Origin: Lachnospiraceae bacterium
Lineage (GTDB): Bacteria; Bacillota; Clostridia; Lachnospirales; Lachnospiraceae
Direction: 5' to 3'
Length of the DNA: 43,360 bases
NCBI GenBank assembly: GCA_015057035.1
Contig: SVFC01000018.1
Span: forward strand, 1-43,360
Under the pieces are notes generated by a model that had not been told where the DNA came from, did no database searches, and saw only the letters and a program-made list of their open reading frames with translations. Both the position numbers and the translations under genes were made by a program. Numbering within the stretch: position 1 is the stretch's first letter; each line of letters begins with the position of its first letter. This document shows, piece by piece, positions 24,628 to 33,300 of this stretch.

Positions 24628-26439
24628 ATGCAGGAAAATGTTATAGGAAAACATATAAGAACAGTTCGCGAAGAGAAAAATTATTCGCAGAAAGATGTTT
24701 GTCGAGGTTTATGTTCGGTTCAAACTCTGTCAAAAATCGAGGCTGGGGAAAGAATGCCAGATGTATTTTTGTTTGATGGCATTTTGTCAAGATTAGGATT
24801 GGCACCAGACGATTATGAGAAGGTTTTGTTTGATGATGAATATCAAGAGATTGCATTACAAGATTTAATAGAAGATAGATGGAATGAGCGAGAATGGGAG
24901 CAGATAGAAGAAATTTTAGAAAATTCGTATGACCATTCCAGAGATAGCCTGAAAGTGCAGTATTATTGGCAAATAAGGGCGATGCTTGCCAGTGTACAGG
25001 ATAGACACGAGTCAAGTATAGAATGTTTAGAACGAGCTTTGGGGTGTACACAGCTCGATGATGTTACTATTAAAATGCAACAGGTGCTTCTAACTACAAG
25101 GGAGTTGCAACTACTCTGTATGCTTGCAGATGAACGTATGAAATTGGGTCAACTGCAAGAGTCGAAGAGAATTGTGGCTGGATTACTTGGGTATTTGGAA
25201 AAACATGAGATTAAGGATATGGAACTGGTAAAAACATATCCAAAAGTTGTGTATTTAAATGCGCACTTTGTTTCTTCACAGAGTGAGAAAATGGAATTGA
25301 TTGTTAGATGTGAAAAAGCGTTGAACTTGTTGGTGGACTGTGGAACAACTATTTTCCTTGCAGAAATTATGCAAATACTTATCGATGAGTATGAAGTAAT
25401 GAATCTTACGGAAAAAACCATTCGTTTGAAGAAGCAGTTGGAGAGTTTGGAACAGTTTTTGGCAGAATACGGGTTAACCATGCAAAATGATGCAAGTTGT
25501 AACCGATGGTTTGCAGAACTTTATCGAAAAGAATATTTACTGTGTGAAGAAATCATAAAGGGTGAAAGACTGGCTAGAGGATTGAAACATAAGGATTTGA
25601 TTGAAGGCATTTACGAAGATCCGGAAACGCTTATTCGAATTGAGAATGGAAGTCAGAGTCCAAGTTATAAGAAATATCAGATGCTTATGGAAAGATTGAA
25701 TCTGAACCCAGAGAAGTATAGAGGTGTGTTTCAGAAAAGAAGTGAGTTGTCTCGGGCCAAGGATGTGCTAGGAAAGTTATATATCCAGCATCGATATGAA
25801 GATGCAAAATTAGAATTGGAAAAAATAAAATTGTCGGTGAAGGATACGGATATTGATGATGAGCAGTATATTGCAAAAGAGGATGCTTTCTTAGATTTTA
25901 GGTTGAAAAAGATTGATGCATCTGAGTGGATAGCGAGACTGAATGCTGCACTGGCATTAACCTATAAGGGGAATTGGGAGGACGCTATTCGAGTTCCAAC
26001 TCTGGCAGAAGTACAAATATTTCTTTATTTATTTATCGCTTATCGTAGTATGGAGCGAAATGAAGAGTGTTTTCATCTGTTTAAAATCATATCAGAATGT
26101 TTTAATAACAGTAAGTTAAGTCGACGTTACCAGTATCGTGCCTTAACCTTGCTACATAGAAATCGTTTGGTGTTCTTAGAAGAACTTGGATACTGTGATG
26201 AGGGGTTAGCATGGGCAGATGAGGTGTTACGTTATGAACATCAAGCAGGCAGAGGACGTGGTTTGGATTATATCTGCTCAGAAATTGCATGTATCTACGA
26301 ACAATGCAATAAAGAGAAGGCGGAAAGATATTTGCGATACGCTTTTTATCTGAGCGATTTGTTCAAGAGAGACATCAATAATAAGAAGATAGATAACTAC
26401 TACCGAAAAAATTACGACAGTACGGTGCAGTGGTATTAG
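24628..26439 (+). CDS. Two-HTH XRE regulator with alpha-helical repeat body, copy 1
   Basis: The 603-residue protein starts at ATG 24628 (AGAAGGT upstream; a GTG at 24622 is possible). Residues ~5-65 are an XRE helix-turn-helix (IRTVREEKNYSQKDVCRGLC...LSKIEAGERMPDVF). A second HTH-like segment lies at ~302-365 (IIKGERLARGLKHKDLIEGI...TLIRIENGSQSPSYKKYQ) and aligns with the first. Between and after are helical, TPR-like repeats, the layout of RRNPP-type peptide-responsive regulators (Rgg/PlcR). It ends in KNYDSTVQWY, identical to the next protein. Self-standing signal sensing and control of adjacent genes are inferred; no signal peptide gene was found. It has its own terminator-isolated transcript start after 24607. 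Confidence 0.82.
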   Translation: MQENVIGKHIRTVREEKNYSQKDVCRGLCSVQTLSKIEAGERMPDVFLFDGILSRLGLAPDDYEKVLFDDEYQEIALQDLIEDRWNEREWEQIEEILENSYDHSRDSLKVQYYWQIRAMLASVQDRHESSIECLERALGCTQLDDVTIKMQQVLLTTRELQLLCMLADERMKLGQLQESKRIVAGLLGYLEKHEIKDMELVKTYPKVVYLNAHFVSSQSEKMELIVRCEKALNLLVDCGTTIFLAEIMQILIDEYEVMNLTEKTIRLKKQLESLEQFLAEYGLTMQNDASCNRWFAELYRKEYLLCEEIIKGERLARGLKHKDLIEGIYEDPETLIRIENGSQSPSYKKYQMLMERLNLNPEKYRGVFQKRSELSRAKDVLGKLYIQHRYEDAKLELEKIKLSVKDTDIDDEQYIAKEDAFLDFRLKKIDASEWIARLNAALALTYKGNWEDAIRVPTLAEVQIFLYLFIAYRSMERNEECFHLFKIISECFNNSKLSRRYQYRALTLLHRNRLVFLEELGYCDEGLAWADEVLRYEHQAGRGRGLDYICSEIACIYEQCNKEKAERYLRYAFYLSDLFKRDINNKKIDNYYRKNYDSTVQWY

Positions 26440-26464
26440 TTCAAAACGAAATGATAAGGGATAT

Positions 26465-28294
26465 ATGAGAGAAAACGGTATAGGACAATTTATACGAAAA
26501 AAGAGAGAAGAAAAGAACCTTTCACAAAAGGATGTGTGTCAGGGAGTATGCTCTATCCAGAAGTTATCGAATATCGAAATGGGAGAAAGGGTTCCAGAGA
26601 TATTCTTGTTCGAGAGTATTTTGCAGAGGATAGGGGTATCACCAGATGATTTTGAGGTAGTGTTATTTGATGACGAATATGAAGAAATTGCTTTGAGAGA
26701 TTCTATTGAAGCATACATAGAACAAGGGTGTTATGATGAAGCCAAGAGAAAACTGTTGCTTCATTATGCAGCAGATGAGAAGGATATTTTTAGAAGACAG
26801 TATTATTATCAAATAATGGGCATCCTGGAAAGTGCAAATGGTAATGGAACGGTGGCTATCAGGTGTATAGAACAGGCGTTGTTATGTACATGCCCGAATT
26901 TCAACGTGGACGACAAAGGAGACCTCTTATTAAGCACGAAAGAGATGGAATGCCTTTGTATGATAGCAGATGAACAAATGAAACTTGGGGAACAAGATGC
27001 TGCCAAAGTAATAGTGGAGAGTCTGTTACGCTATGTAAAACAAAACACAATTCAGGATATTGAGTTGGTTAAAACCCTTCCTAAGATAGCCTACTTATTG
27101 TGTCTTACCAGAACGGCAACAAGTGAGCAGGTGGAGAATCTAGAGATATGTGAGCAAGCATTGAAACTGTTGGTTGAGTGCGATTCAACAGTTTTTCTGG
27201 TTGAAATTATGGAAATCCTGATTCAGCAATATAGTGAAAGAGGGTTGGAGAAACGAGTAGCATATCTAACAAAGCAGTTAGATAGTCTTAGGTCGATACA
27301 CGAAGAATTTGGCGGCTGCGCATATGTAACAGATTCTTTTATGAAATGGTATAAAGAAATATATAGAAGAGAATATTTGCTTTGCAAAGAGATGATAAAG
27401 GGAGAGCGCAAGGCAAGAAAACTTAGCGTGGAGAATCTGATAGAAGGAATCTACCAGGATCCGGAAACCTTGATTCGAATCGAGAAGGGCAGTCAAAACC
27501 CAAGTCAGAAAAAATATGAAAATCTAATGAAAGTTTTGGGGCTTCCAGAGGAGAAGTATTATAACGAAAGAGTTTATGAAGGCGAAGAAGTATATCAAAT
27601 AAAGAAAAAGATTCTGTATTATTTTACAACCAATGATTATGAGAGTGCCAAAGTGGAACTAGAAAAATTGGCACTAGTTTGTGCGTCTGAAAATAAGATA
27701 AGTAAGCAGTATCTTATGAGACAGGAAGTAATGTTGGAATATGAATTTAAACGGATTGATGCAGAAGCATTTTGTGATGGGACCATAGAGGCTCTTAAGA
27801 AAACTTATGAAGGAAGTGTTGAGGAACCAGTTAGAATACCGACTTTAGGAGAGTGTAATATTTTCAACAATCTGGCAATATCTTACTGGAAAATGGGAGA
27901 GATAGACAAAGGAATCGAATTGTATGAAAAAGTAATTCGTTGCTATGAAACAAGCCAAGTTACAAAACGATATCATTTTCGTTCTATAAGCCTATTGTTA
28001 AGAAACTATTTGCTTTTGCTAGAAGAAAGTGCGAAAACAGAACGTGCCTTGAATGCGGCAGAGAGTGTGATGCGATTAGAAATGATGGCACACAGAGGAA
28101 TGGCATTAGATTTTGTTTGTTCAGAGTTGGCTTGCATTTACGGACAATCTGCAGATGAGAAGAGCAAGTCACTAGTGAAAAAGTATCTACAGTATGCATT
28201 TTATTTAAGTGACCTTTTCCGAAAAGAAAATGATAATAAAATCATAGATAACTACTACAGGAAAAATTACGACAGTACGGTGCAGTGGTATTAA
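26465..28294 (+). CDS. Two-HTH XRE regulator with alpha-helical repeat body, copy 2
   Basis: This 609-residue paralogue of its upstream neighbour starts 25 bases after it, behind AAGGGA. It has the same plan: HTH at ~5-65 (FIRKKREEKNLSQKDVCQGVC...LSNIEMGERVPEIF), TPR-like helices, and a second HTH-like segment (~306-366, MIKGERKARKLSVENLIEGI...TLIRIEKGSQNPSQKKYE). More repeats follow, then the same C-terminus (NYYRKNYDSTVQWY). The sequences have diverged clearly over the body but the last ~50 bases are nearly identical in DNA. Probably co-transcribed with copy 1; the two may form heterodimers or sense different signals. Function unknown. Confidence 0.82.
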   Translation: MRENGIGQFIRKKREEKNLSQKDVCQGVCSIQKLSNIEMGERVPEIFLFESILQRIGVSPDDFEVVLFDDEYEEIALRDSIEAYIEQGCYDEAKRKLLLHYAADEKDIFRRQYYYQIMGILESANGNGTVAIRCIEQALLCTCPNFNVDDKGDLLLSTKEMECLCMIADEQMKLGEQDAAKVIVESLLRYVKQNTIQDIELVKTLPKIAYLLCLTRTATSEQVENLEICEQALKLLVECDSTVFLVEIMEILIQQYSERGLEKRVAYLTKQLDSLRSIHEEFGGCAYVTDSFMKWYKEIYRREYLLCKEMIKGERKARKLSVENLIEGIYQDPETLIRIEKGSQNPSQKKYENLMKVLGLPEEKYYNERVYEGEEVYQIKKKILYYFTTNDYESAKVELEKLALVCASENKISKQYLMRQEVMLEYEFKRIDAEAFCDGTIEALKKTYEGSVEEPVRIPTLGECNIFNNLAISYWKMGEIDKGIELYEKVIRCYETSQVTKRYHFRSISLLLRNYLLLLEESAKTERALNAAESVMRLEMMAHRGMALDFVCSELACIYGQSADEKSKSLVKKYLQYAFYLSDLFRKENDNKIIDNYYRKNYDSTVQWY

Positions 28295-28416
28295 AATGAC
28301 ATATTTCGTGAAAATTCAACAGCAAATTCCACGTTTTTATCATGGAAAAACAAGGAGAATGAAAGTATCATATTTTTATCAAGGTATTATAATGCCTTAA
28401 AAAGAAGGGGGAAAAT

Positions 28417-28878
28417 ATGGAACAGGAAGTTCAGAAAACGTACAAAATGAAATGGTTTAAGTTCATTATTTATGTGCAGTTGTTTTTGGGCGCAGCGCTT
28501 ATGGTCGTTCAAGGTATTCCATACATAACAGGAACCGTGTATGGCGAGATGTCAGAGGTAGTATACGCTATGTGGGGGCAGTCGTTACGCATATGTGACG
28601 TGCTGTATGGCGTTGCGAATATCATATTTGCAATAGCTGCCATTGTGGTTAGAATGAGACTTGCAAAATTCAAAAAGAATGGACCATTATGTTATTTGAT
28701 TTATTTTGGTGCGCAAGGGGTTGTTGGTGTTATTTATATGTTAACTACTGCCATAATTATAGGCGATTTTCCAATTACAAGCATACCATCGTTTGTTGGA
28801 ATGATAGTGGGAACAGGGATTGCAATAGCAGTAAACTATACATATTTTGACAACAGAAAAGAACTCTTTATCAATTAG
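28417..28878 (+). CDS. Four-TM membrane protein of unknown function
   Basis: The 153-residue protein has four hydrophobic segments: FKFIIYVQLFLGAALMVVQGIPY, LYGVANIIFAIAAIVVRMRL, LIYFGAQGVVGVIYMLTTAIII and IVGTGIAIAVNYTYF. A short charged tail follows (DNRKELFIN). GAAGGGGGAAA precedes the ATG. A TATAAT lies 24 bases before the start (28388-28393), without a good -35. Family not recognised; it sits downstream of the paired regulators and could be their target. Confidence 0.75.
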   Translation: MEQEVQKTYKMKWFKFIIYVQLFLGAALMVVQGIPYITGTVYGEMSEVVYAMWGQSLRICDVLYGVANIIFAIAAIVVRMRLAKFKKNGPLCYLIYFGAQGVVGVIYMLTTAIIIGDFPITSIPSFVGMIVGTGIAIAVNYTYFDNRKELFIN

Positions 28879-28906
28879 TAAAAAATAAAAAGAAAAACAT
28901 GCAGCA

Positions 28907-28941
28907 GGGAAGAGATGAAATAGAAATCTCTTCCCTTTTTT
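28907..28941 (+). terminator. Terminator after the 4-TM protein gene
   Basis: GGGAAGAGAT pairs with ATCTCTTCCC, followed by TTTTTT. Confidence 0.9.
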
Positions 28942-28965
28942 CATAAATCTTTCAGTTAATGAGGC

Positions 28966-28994
28966 TTGGCAAAATCTCTGAAAATTGATATAAT
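28966..28994 (+). promoter_or_regulatory. Promoter of the marR-nucleotidase operon
   Basis: TTGGCA (28966-28971), an exact 17-bp spacer and TATAAT (28989-28994), 45 bases before the MarR ATG. This is one of the best promoter matches in the window. Confidence 0.8.
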
Positions 28995-29038
28995 TTCCAC
29001 GGGATATATAAATAATTTGAGATATTATGGAGGGAACT

Positions 29039-29488
29039 ATGCTACAGGATGCATTTGTGAAGGTGTACACCAAATTTAAGTTACATTTTTACACCAAGTT
29101 TTTTGAAAGAATTCAGGAGAGAGAAACCTCGTTAACCACAGTGGAGACTTTTTGCATGGAAATAATCTATTCCATCAACAATCCTACGGTAAACGAGTTT
29201 GCCAGAGTTGCAAATATATCATCGCCAAATGCGGCGTACAAAATCAACAATCTGATTAAAAAAGGCTATCTCAGAAAAGTGCAGTCCGAGGTGGATAAGA
29301 GAGAGTTTCATCTGGAAGTAACGGAAAAATACTTAGATTACTATAACATCACATATAGTTATATTGGTAAGGTTATGAATCGTTTGGAGGAGCGTCTTAC
29401 TCCAGAAGAATTGCAGACTTTGGAAAAGGTTCTGAATGTGATGAGTGATGAACTTATGCCTGAGATTGAATTAGGCAATTCGAGATAA
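29039..29488 (+). CDS. MarR-family transcriptional regulator
   Basis: The start at 29039 is favoured since TGGAGGGA overlaps the ATG at 29027; the product is 149 residues. It has the MarR winged helix: VETFCMEIIYSI, the helix pair NPTVNEFARVANISSPNAAYKINNLIKKGYL (residues ~48-78), and the wing VQSEVDKREFHLEVTEKY with the typical D-x-R turn. N- and C-terminal helices provide dimerisation (VMNRLEERLTPEELQTLEKVLNVM). It precedes the 5'-nucleotidase gene by 28 bases and may regulate it and itself. The ligand is unknown. Confidence 0.88.
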   Translation: MLQDAFVKVYTKFKLHFYTKFFERIQERETSLTTVETFCMEIIYSINNPTVNEFARVANISSPNAAYKINNLIKKGYLRKVQSEVDKREFHLEVTEKYLDYYNITYSYIGKVMNRLEERLTPEELQTLEKVLNVMSDELMPEIELGNSR

Positions 29489-29516
29489 ATCTAGAAGTGT
29501 CAAAGGGGACGAAAAT

Positions 29517-31487
29517 ATGAAAAAGAGAATACTAGCATTATGTATGGCATTTCTTATGGTGATGCCAATGGTGGTTTCGCCAGTTTTGGCGGTGGCAGAT
29601 GAGGCTGGGAAAAAAGTAGATGCTATGTTTTTGCATGATACGCATTCCCATTTGAAAGAGTTTGCTACAGTAGAAGGAAACAAATCACAGACAATGGGCG
29701 GTTTTGCAAGAATCAAAACCCTCATTAATGCACAGTTGGCAAAGAATCCGGATACGCTCCTTTTAGATGCGGGAGATTTTTCTATGGGAACACTGGTGCA
29801 GGTTGTGTATGAAGAAGAGGCTGCAGAACTCCGTATGCTAGGAGAACTAGGCATGGTGGCTACTACCTTTGGCAATCATGAATTCGACTATGGCGCCGAG
29901 GGTGTTGCAAATATGTTAAACAGCGCCCTTGCCAGTGGAGACTCTCTTCCAGAGATGCTAATCTGTAATGTGGATTGGGATGCCATGAATGCGGCAGGTC
30001 TTACAGATGACCAGAAGATTTTATTCGACAGTTTTGAAAACTATGGTGTACGTGAGTATATGATAGTAGAAAAAGGTGGAGTTAGCATTGCAATTACTGG
30101 CGTTATGGGGGCAAATAGTGTGGATTGTATTCCAAATTGTCCATTAGTGTTTGAAGATGCTGTAACTGCAGTAAAAGAAACTGTTGCAGAGATTAAAGAA
30201 AAAGAATCGGTAGATATGATAGTGTGTATCTCTCATAGTGGAACCTGGACGGATGAGAGCAAATCCGAGGATGAAATTCTGGCAAAAGAGGTTCCAGAGT
30301 TAGATGTTATTGTAAGTGGTCACACTCATACACAGTTACCAGAACCAATCCAGCACGGAGAGACCTACATCGTATCCTGCGGTGAATATGGAAAATACTT
30401 AGGAAGTCTGTCTATGAGCCAGAAGGATAATGGCAGATGGAATATGGATTCTTATGAACTTAAGGCGATTACTTCAGCCATCGAAGAAGACGCGGCTACT
30501 AAAGCAAGGGTGGATTACTTTATGTCTCTAGTAGATGACCATTACCTATCTAAGTTTGGATATACCAAGGATCAGGTGCTTTGTACTAATGAGATTCCTT
30601 TCGCAACGGTAGATGACTTGTATGATTTACATACAGAGCTCAACTTAGGAAGTCTTATTGCAGACGCTTATGCCTATGCAGTGGAAAATGCCCCAGATTG
30701 GGACGGACATCCAGTTGATGTGGCAGTAGCACCATCTGGAACCATTCGAGAAACATACGCTTTAGGAAATATTACGGTAGAAAATGTATTTAATTCCTTC
30801 TCCCTTGGCATGGGCCAAAATGGTGTGCCAGGATATCCACTCATTAGTGTATACTTAACAGGAGAAGAATTAAAGCTGGCGGCAGAAATCGACGCAAGTA
30901 TTTCTGATCTGATGACAACTGCCCGTTTATATACCTATGGTTTGCGTTGGAGTTATAATCCAAACCGTATGATTTTAAATAAAACCACTGACGTATATAT
31001 TATGAATCGTCAGGGCGAACGTGTGGAACTGGAAAATGATAAGCTCTATCGTGTTGTGACAGATATGTACACCGCCCTGATGTTGGGTGGAGTAACGGAT
31101 ATGTCTTTTGGACTTTTGTCACTTGTTCCAAAGCAGGCTGACGGCACTCCATTGACGGATTATAACAAGGCGATTATCTATACTGGAGAAGATGAACTGA
31201 AGGCTTGGACATCTATTGCACAATACATGGAATCCTTTGAGGATACAGATGGAGACGGTGTTGGCAATGTTCCAGTGGTTTATGGAACCACAGAAGGAAG
31301 AAAAGTCGTAGAAGACAGCAAGGCCCTTGGGGATTTGCTGAAGAATCCAAATAAGTTCTTCTGGATGATTCTTGGAATCGTTGCTCTGGTACTGGTTATT
31401 TTGGTGGTGCTTATTATCATAATTGTAAAAGTTGTGAAAGTAGTTATTCGTAAAATGCGCACCAAGAAAATTGTTGTAGAAGAATAA
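29517..31487 (+). CDS. Secreted, membrane-anchored 5'-nucleotidase/2',3'-cyclic phosphodiesterase family protein
   Basis: The 656-residue protein has a signal peptide (cleavage likely after SPVLA, residue 25). A metallophosphatase domain follows with HDTHSH (40-45), DAGD (84-87), GNHEFDYG (119-126), SHSG and GHTHTQ (His269, His271), all the metal ligands. Then comes a 5'-nucleotidase C-terminal domain (~350-560) with GSLIADAYAYAVE and VAPSGTIRE. It ends in one TM helix (FFWMILGIVALVLVILVVLIIIIV) and a Lys/Arg tail, so it is anchored by a C-terminal TM rather than a sortase motif. It would hydrolyse extracellular nucleotides to release phosphate and nucleosides. Lies in an operon with a MarR regulator. 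Confidence 0.93.
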   Translation: MKKRILALCMAFLMVMPMVVSPVLAVADEAGKKVDAMFLHDTHSHLKEFATVEGNKSQTMGGFARIKTLINAQLAKNPDTLLLDAGDFSMGTLVQVVYEEEAAELRMLGELGMVATTFGNHEFDYGAEGVANMLNSALASGDSLPEMLICNVDWDAMNAAGLTDDQKILFDSFENYGVREYMIVEKGGVSIAITGVMGANSVDCIPNCPLVFEDAVTAVKETVAEIKEKESVDMIVCISHSGTWTDESKSEDEILAKEVPELDVIVSGHTHTQLPEPIQHGETYIVSCGEYGKYLGSLSMSQKDNGRWNMDSYELKAITSAIEEDAATKARVDYFMSLVDDHYLSKFGYTKDQVLCTNEIPFATVDDLYDLHTELNLGSLIADAYAYAVENAPDWDGHPVDVAVAPSGTIRETYALGNITVENVFNSFSLGMGQNGVPGYPLISVYLTGEELKLAAEIDASISDLMTTARLYTYGLRWSYNPNRMILNKTTDVYIMNRQGERVELENDKLYRVVTDMYTALMLGGVTDMSFGLLSLVPKQADGTPLTDYNKAIIYTGEDELKAWTSIAQYMESFEDTDGDGVGNVPVVYGTTEGRKVVEDSKALGDLLKNPNKFFWMILGIVALVLVILVVLIIIIVKVVKVVIRKMRTKKIVVEE

Positions 31488-31503
31488 GATAGGGAAATAA
31501 TGG

Positions 31504-31552
31504 AAAAGCTCTTGTGACTCAGTGTAAATCTGTGGAAGCAGGGGCTTTTCTT
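31504..31552 (+). terminator. Probable terminator after the nucleotidase gene
   Basis: AAAAGCTCTTG pairs with CAGGGGCTTTT (two G-U pairs) over a 24-base loop, then TCTT. The large loop makes it weaker than others here. Confidence 0.5.
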
Positions 31553-31576
31553 AACTAATTCCTAAGATATATATAG

Positions 31577-31605
31577 TTGACGTAACGCAAAATTTTGGAT
31601 AAAAT
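31577..31605 (+). promoter_or_regulatory. Promoter of trpS
   Basis: TTGACG (31577-31582), 17-bp spacer and TAAAAT (31600-31605), 30 bases before the ATG. The leader is too short for a T-box. Confidence 0.75.
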
Positions 31606-31634
31606 TAAAGATAGACATTTTTTAGGAGGAATTC

Positions 31635-32729
31635 ATGGAAAAGATTATTTTAACAGGCGACAGACCAACTGGCCGATTACATGTAGGTCACTATGTTGGC
31701 TCCCTTAGAAGAAGAGTACAATTACAGAATTCTGGCGAATTCGATAAGATATTTATTATGGTTGCAGATGCACAGGCTCTCACAGACAACTTTGAGAATC
31801 CAGAGAAGGTGCGTCAGAATATTATTGAGGTAGCATTGGATTATTTGTCCTGTGGTCTTGATCCAGCAAAATCTACTTTGTTCATTCAGTCACAGATTCC
31901 AGAATTGACAGAGCTTACTTTCTTTTATTCTAACTTAGTAACCGTATCTCGTTTGCAGAGAAATCCTACGGTTAAGACAGAGATTAAGATGCGTAATTTT
32001 GAAACTAGCATTCCAGTAGGTTTCTTTACCTACCCAATCAGTCAGGCGGCGGACATTACAGCATTCAAAGCAACCTGCGTACCAGTTGGAGAAGACCAGC
32101 TTCCAATGATTGAACAGACCAGAGAGATCGTGCGCAAGTTCAATTCTATTTACGGGGAAGTATTGGTAGAGCCAGATGTGCTTCTTCCAGACAACCAGGC
32201 TTGTATGAGACTTCCTGGTATTGATGGAAAGCAGAAGATGAGTAAGTCCCTTGGCAACTGCATCTATTTGTCTGATACAGAGGCGGATGTTCGTACTAAG
32301 GTTATGAGCATGTACACAGACCCAACGCACATCCAGATTACAGACCCAGGTCATGTAGAAGGTAACTGTGTATTCACATACTTAGATGCATTTAGCAATA
32401 ATGGACATTTTGAAGAATATTTACCAGATTATCATAATTTGGATGAATTAAAGGAACACTATACACGTGGCGGTCTTGGCGATGTTAAGATCAAGAAGTT
32501 CTTAAACAACGTATTACAGGAAGAACTTGCTCCAATTCGTGCAAGAAGAGCAGAATTTGAGAAGGATATTCCAATGGTTTATGACATCCTGAAAAGAGGT
32601 AGTGAAGTAGCAAGAGAACATGCAGCAGCAACAATGGCTGAGGTTAAGAGTGCTATGAAGATTAACTACTTTGATGATGCAGAACTGATTCGTATGCAGA
32701 GCGAGAAGTACCACAAGGTTGAAGATTAA
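31635..32729 (+). CDS. trpS: Tryptophanyl-tRNA synthetase
   Basis: The 364-residue class I synthetase charges tRNA-Trp. The HIGH-type motif appears as [13 protein letters not shown] (residues 12-24) and KMSKS at 201-205 ([10 protein letters not shown]). The N-terminal TGDRPTG is the usual TrpRS start. It is a little longer than the common ~330 residues. AGGAGG lies 8 bases upstream. No T-box or leader peptide is seen. It seems to have its own promoter; the DUF4358 lipoprotein gene starts 12 bases after it and may be co-transcribed. Confidence 0.96.
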   Translation: MEKIILTGDRPTGRLHVGHYVGSLRRRVQLQNSGEFDKIFIMVADAQALTDNFENPEKVRQNIIEVALDYLSCGLDPAKSTLFIQSQIPELTELTFFYSNLVTVSRLQRNPTVKTEIKMRNFETSIPVGFFTYPISQAADITAFKATCVPVGEDQLPMIEQTREIVRKFNSIYGEVLVEPDVLLPDNQACMRLPGIDGKQKMSKSLGNCIYLSDTEADVRTKVMSMYTDPTHIQITDPGHVEGNCVFTYLDAFSNNGHFEEYLPDYHNLDELKEHYTRGGLGDVKIKKFLNNVLQEELAPIRARRAEFEKDIPMVYDILKRGSEVAREHAAATMAEVKSAMKINYFDDAELIRMQSEKYHKVED

Positions 32730-32741
32730 GAGGTAATGATT

Positions 32742-33236
32742 ATGAAGAAAAGAGTATTAGGTGCGTTACTTTTATTAACGATGGCTTTTTCACTTGTTGC
32801 ATGTGGCAATGGTGGAACAGGTGACACAGGAACAGGCGAAGGAAACAAAAAAGAAGTTAAAGCAGAAGACTTAGCGCAGGCGCTGGCAACCCAGATTACT
32901 TATACTGGCAAAATTGAGCAGATGGATGCTGAAGATGTGGAATGGCTCTTTGAATTAGAAGAAGGTGTAACTGGTGTTGCTTATGAAGTAGCTGGTGTAT
33001 CCAGTGAGAAAGTTGCTGTATTTACAGTTGCAGATAAGGCGGCAGCAGATAAAGTAATGGCGGCGATTGAAGCTGTTTTAGCAGATGATTTGGATCAGAA
33101 CGCTGCATATGATGCAAAGGTTGCGTCCCGTATTGAAAATGCAGTAGTGGAATACAAGGGAAATCTTGTGATTCTTTGTGTATCAGACGATAGCGCAAAA
33201 GCAAAACAAATCATTAAAGAAGCATTTGGTGAATAG
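32742..33236 (+). CDS. DUF4358 lipoprotein
   Basis: The 164-residue protein has a lipoprotein signal (KKRVLGALLLLTMAFSLVAC, Cys at residue 21), then a Gly/Thr/Glu-rich linker (GNGGTGDTGTGEGN), then a single alpha/beta domain of the DUF4358 type (LAQALATQITYTGKIEQMD...VASRIENAVVEYKGNLVILCVSDD). The start at 32742 fits the AAGAGG site; an ATG at 32736 is in frame. DUF4358 proteins often accompany MBOAT/DHHW acetylation genes in Clostridia, as here. The role is unknown; it sits on the outer face of the membrane. Confidence 0.85.
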   Translation: MKKRVLGALLLLTMAFSLVACGNGGTGDTGTGEGNKKEVKAEDLAQALATQITYTGKIEQMDAEDVEWLFELEEGVTGVAYEVAGVSSEKVAVFTVADKAAADKVMAAIEAVLADDLDQNAAYDAKVASRIENAVVEYKGNLVILCVSDDSAKAKQIIKEAFGE

Positions 33237-33240
33237 AGAT

Positions 33241-33273
33241 AAGGCTGTTGCATAAAGTGCAACAGCCTTTTGA
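33241..33273 (+). terminator. Hairpin between the lipoprotein and MBOAT genes
   Basis: AAGGCTGTTGCA pairs perfectly with TGCAACAGCCTT, followed by TT. The 28 bases to the next ATG show no clear promoter, so this may be a partial terminator that lowers expression of the downstream genes. Confidence 0.8.
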
Positions 33274-33300
33274 GCGATTTTTATGTATTAGGAGAACGCA

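Noticed and set aside
28359-28400. 13-residue peptide (MKVSYFYQGIIMP) as a signal for the RRNPP-like regulators
   Set aside because: The AAGGAG is too close to the ATG, there is no export signal, and the stretch looks like a promoter region; not enough to call a pheromone gene.
31500-31634. T-box riboswitch upstream of trpS
   Set aside because: The promoter at 31577-31605 leaves a leader of only ~25 bases and there is no T-box consensus.
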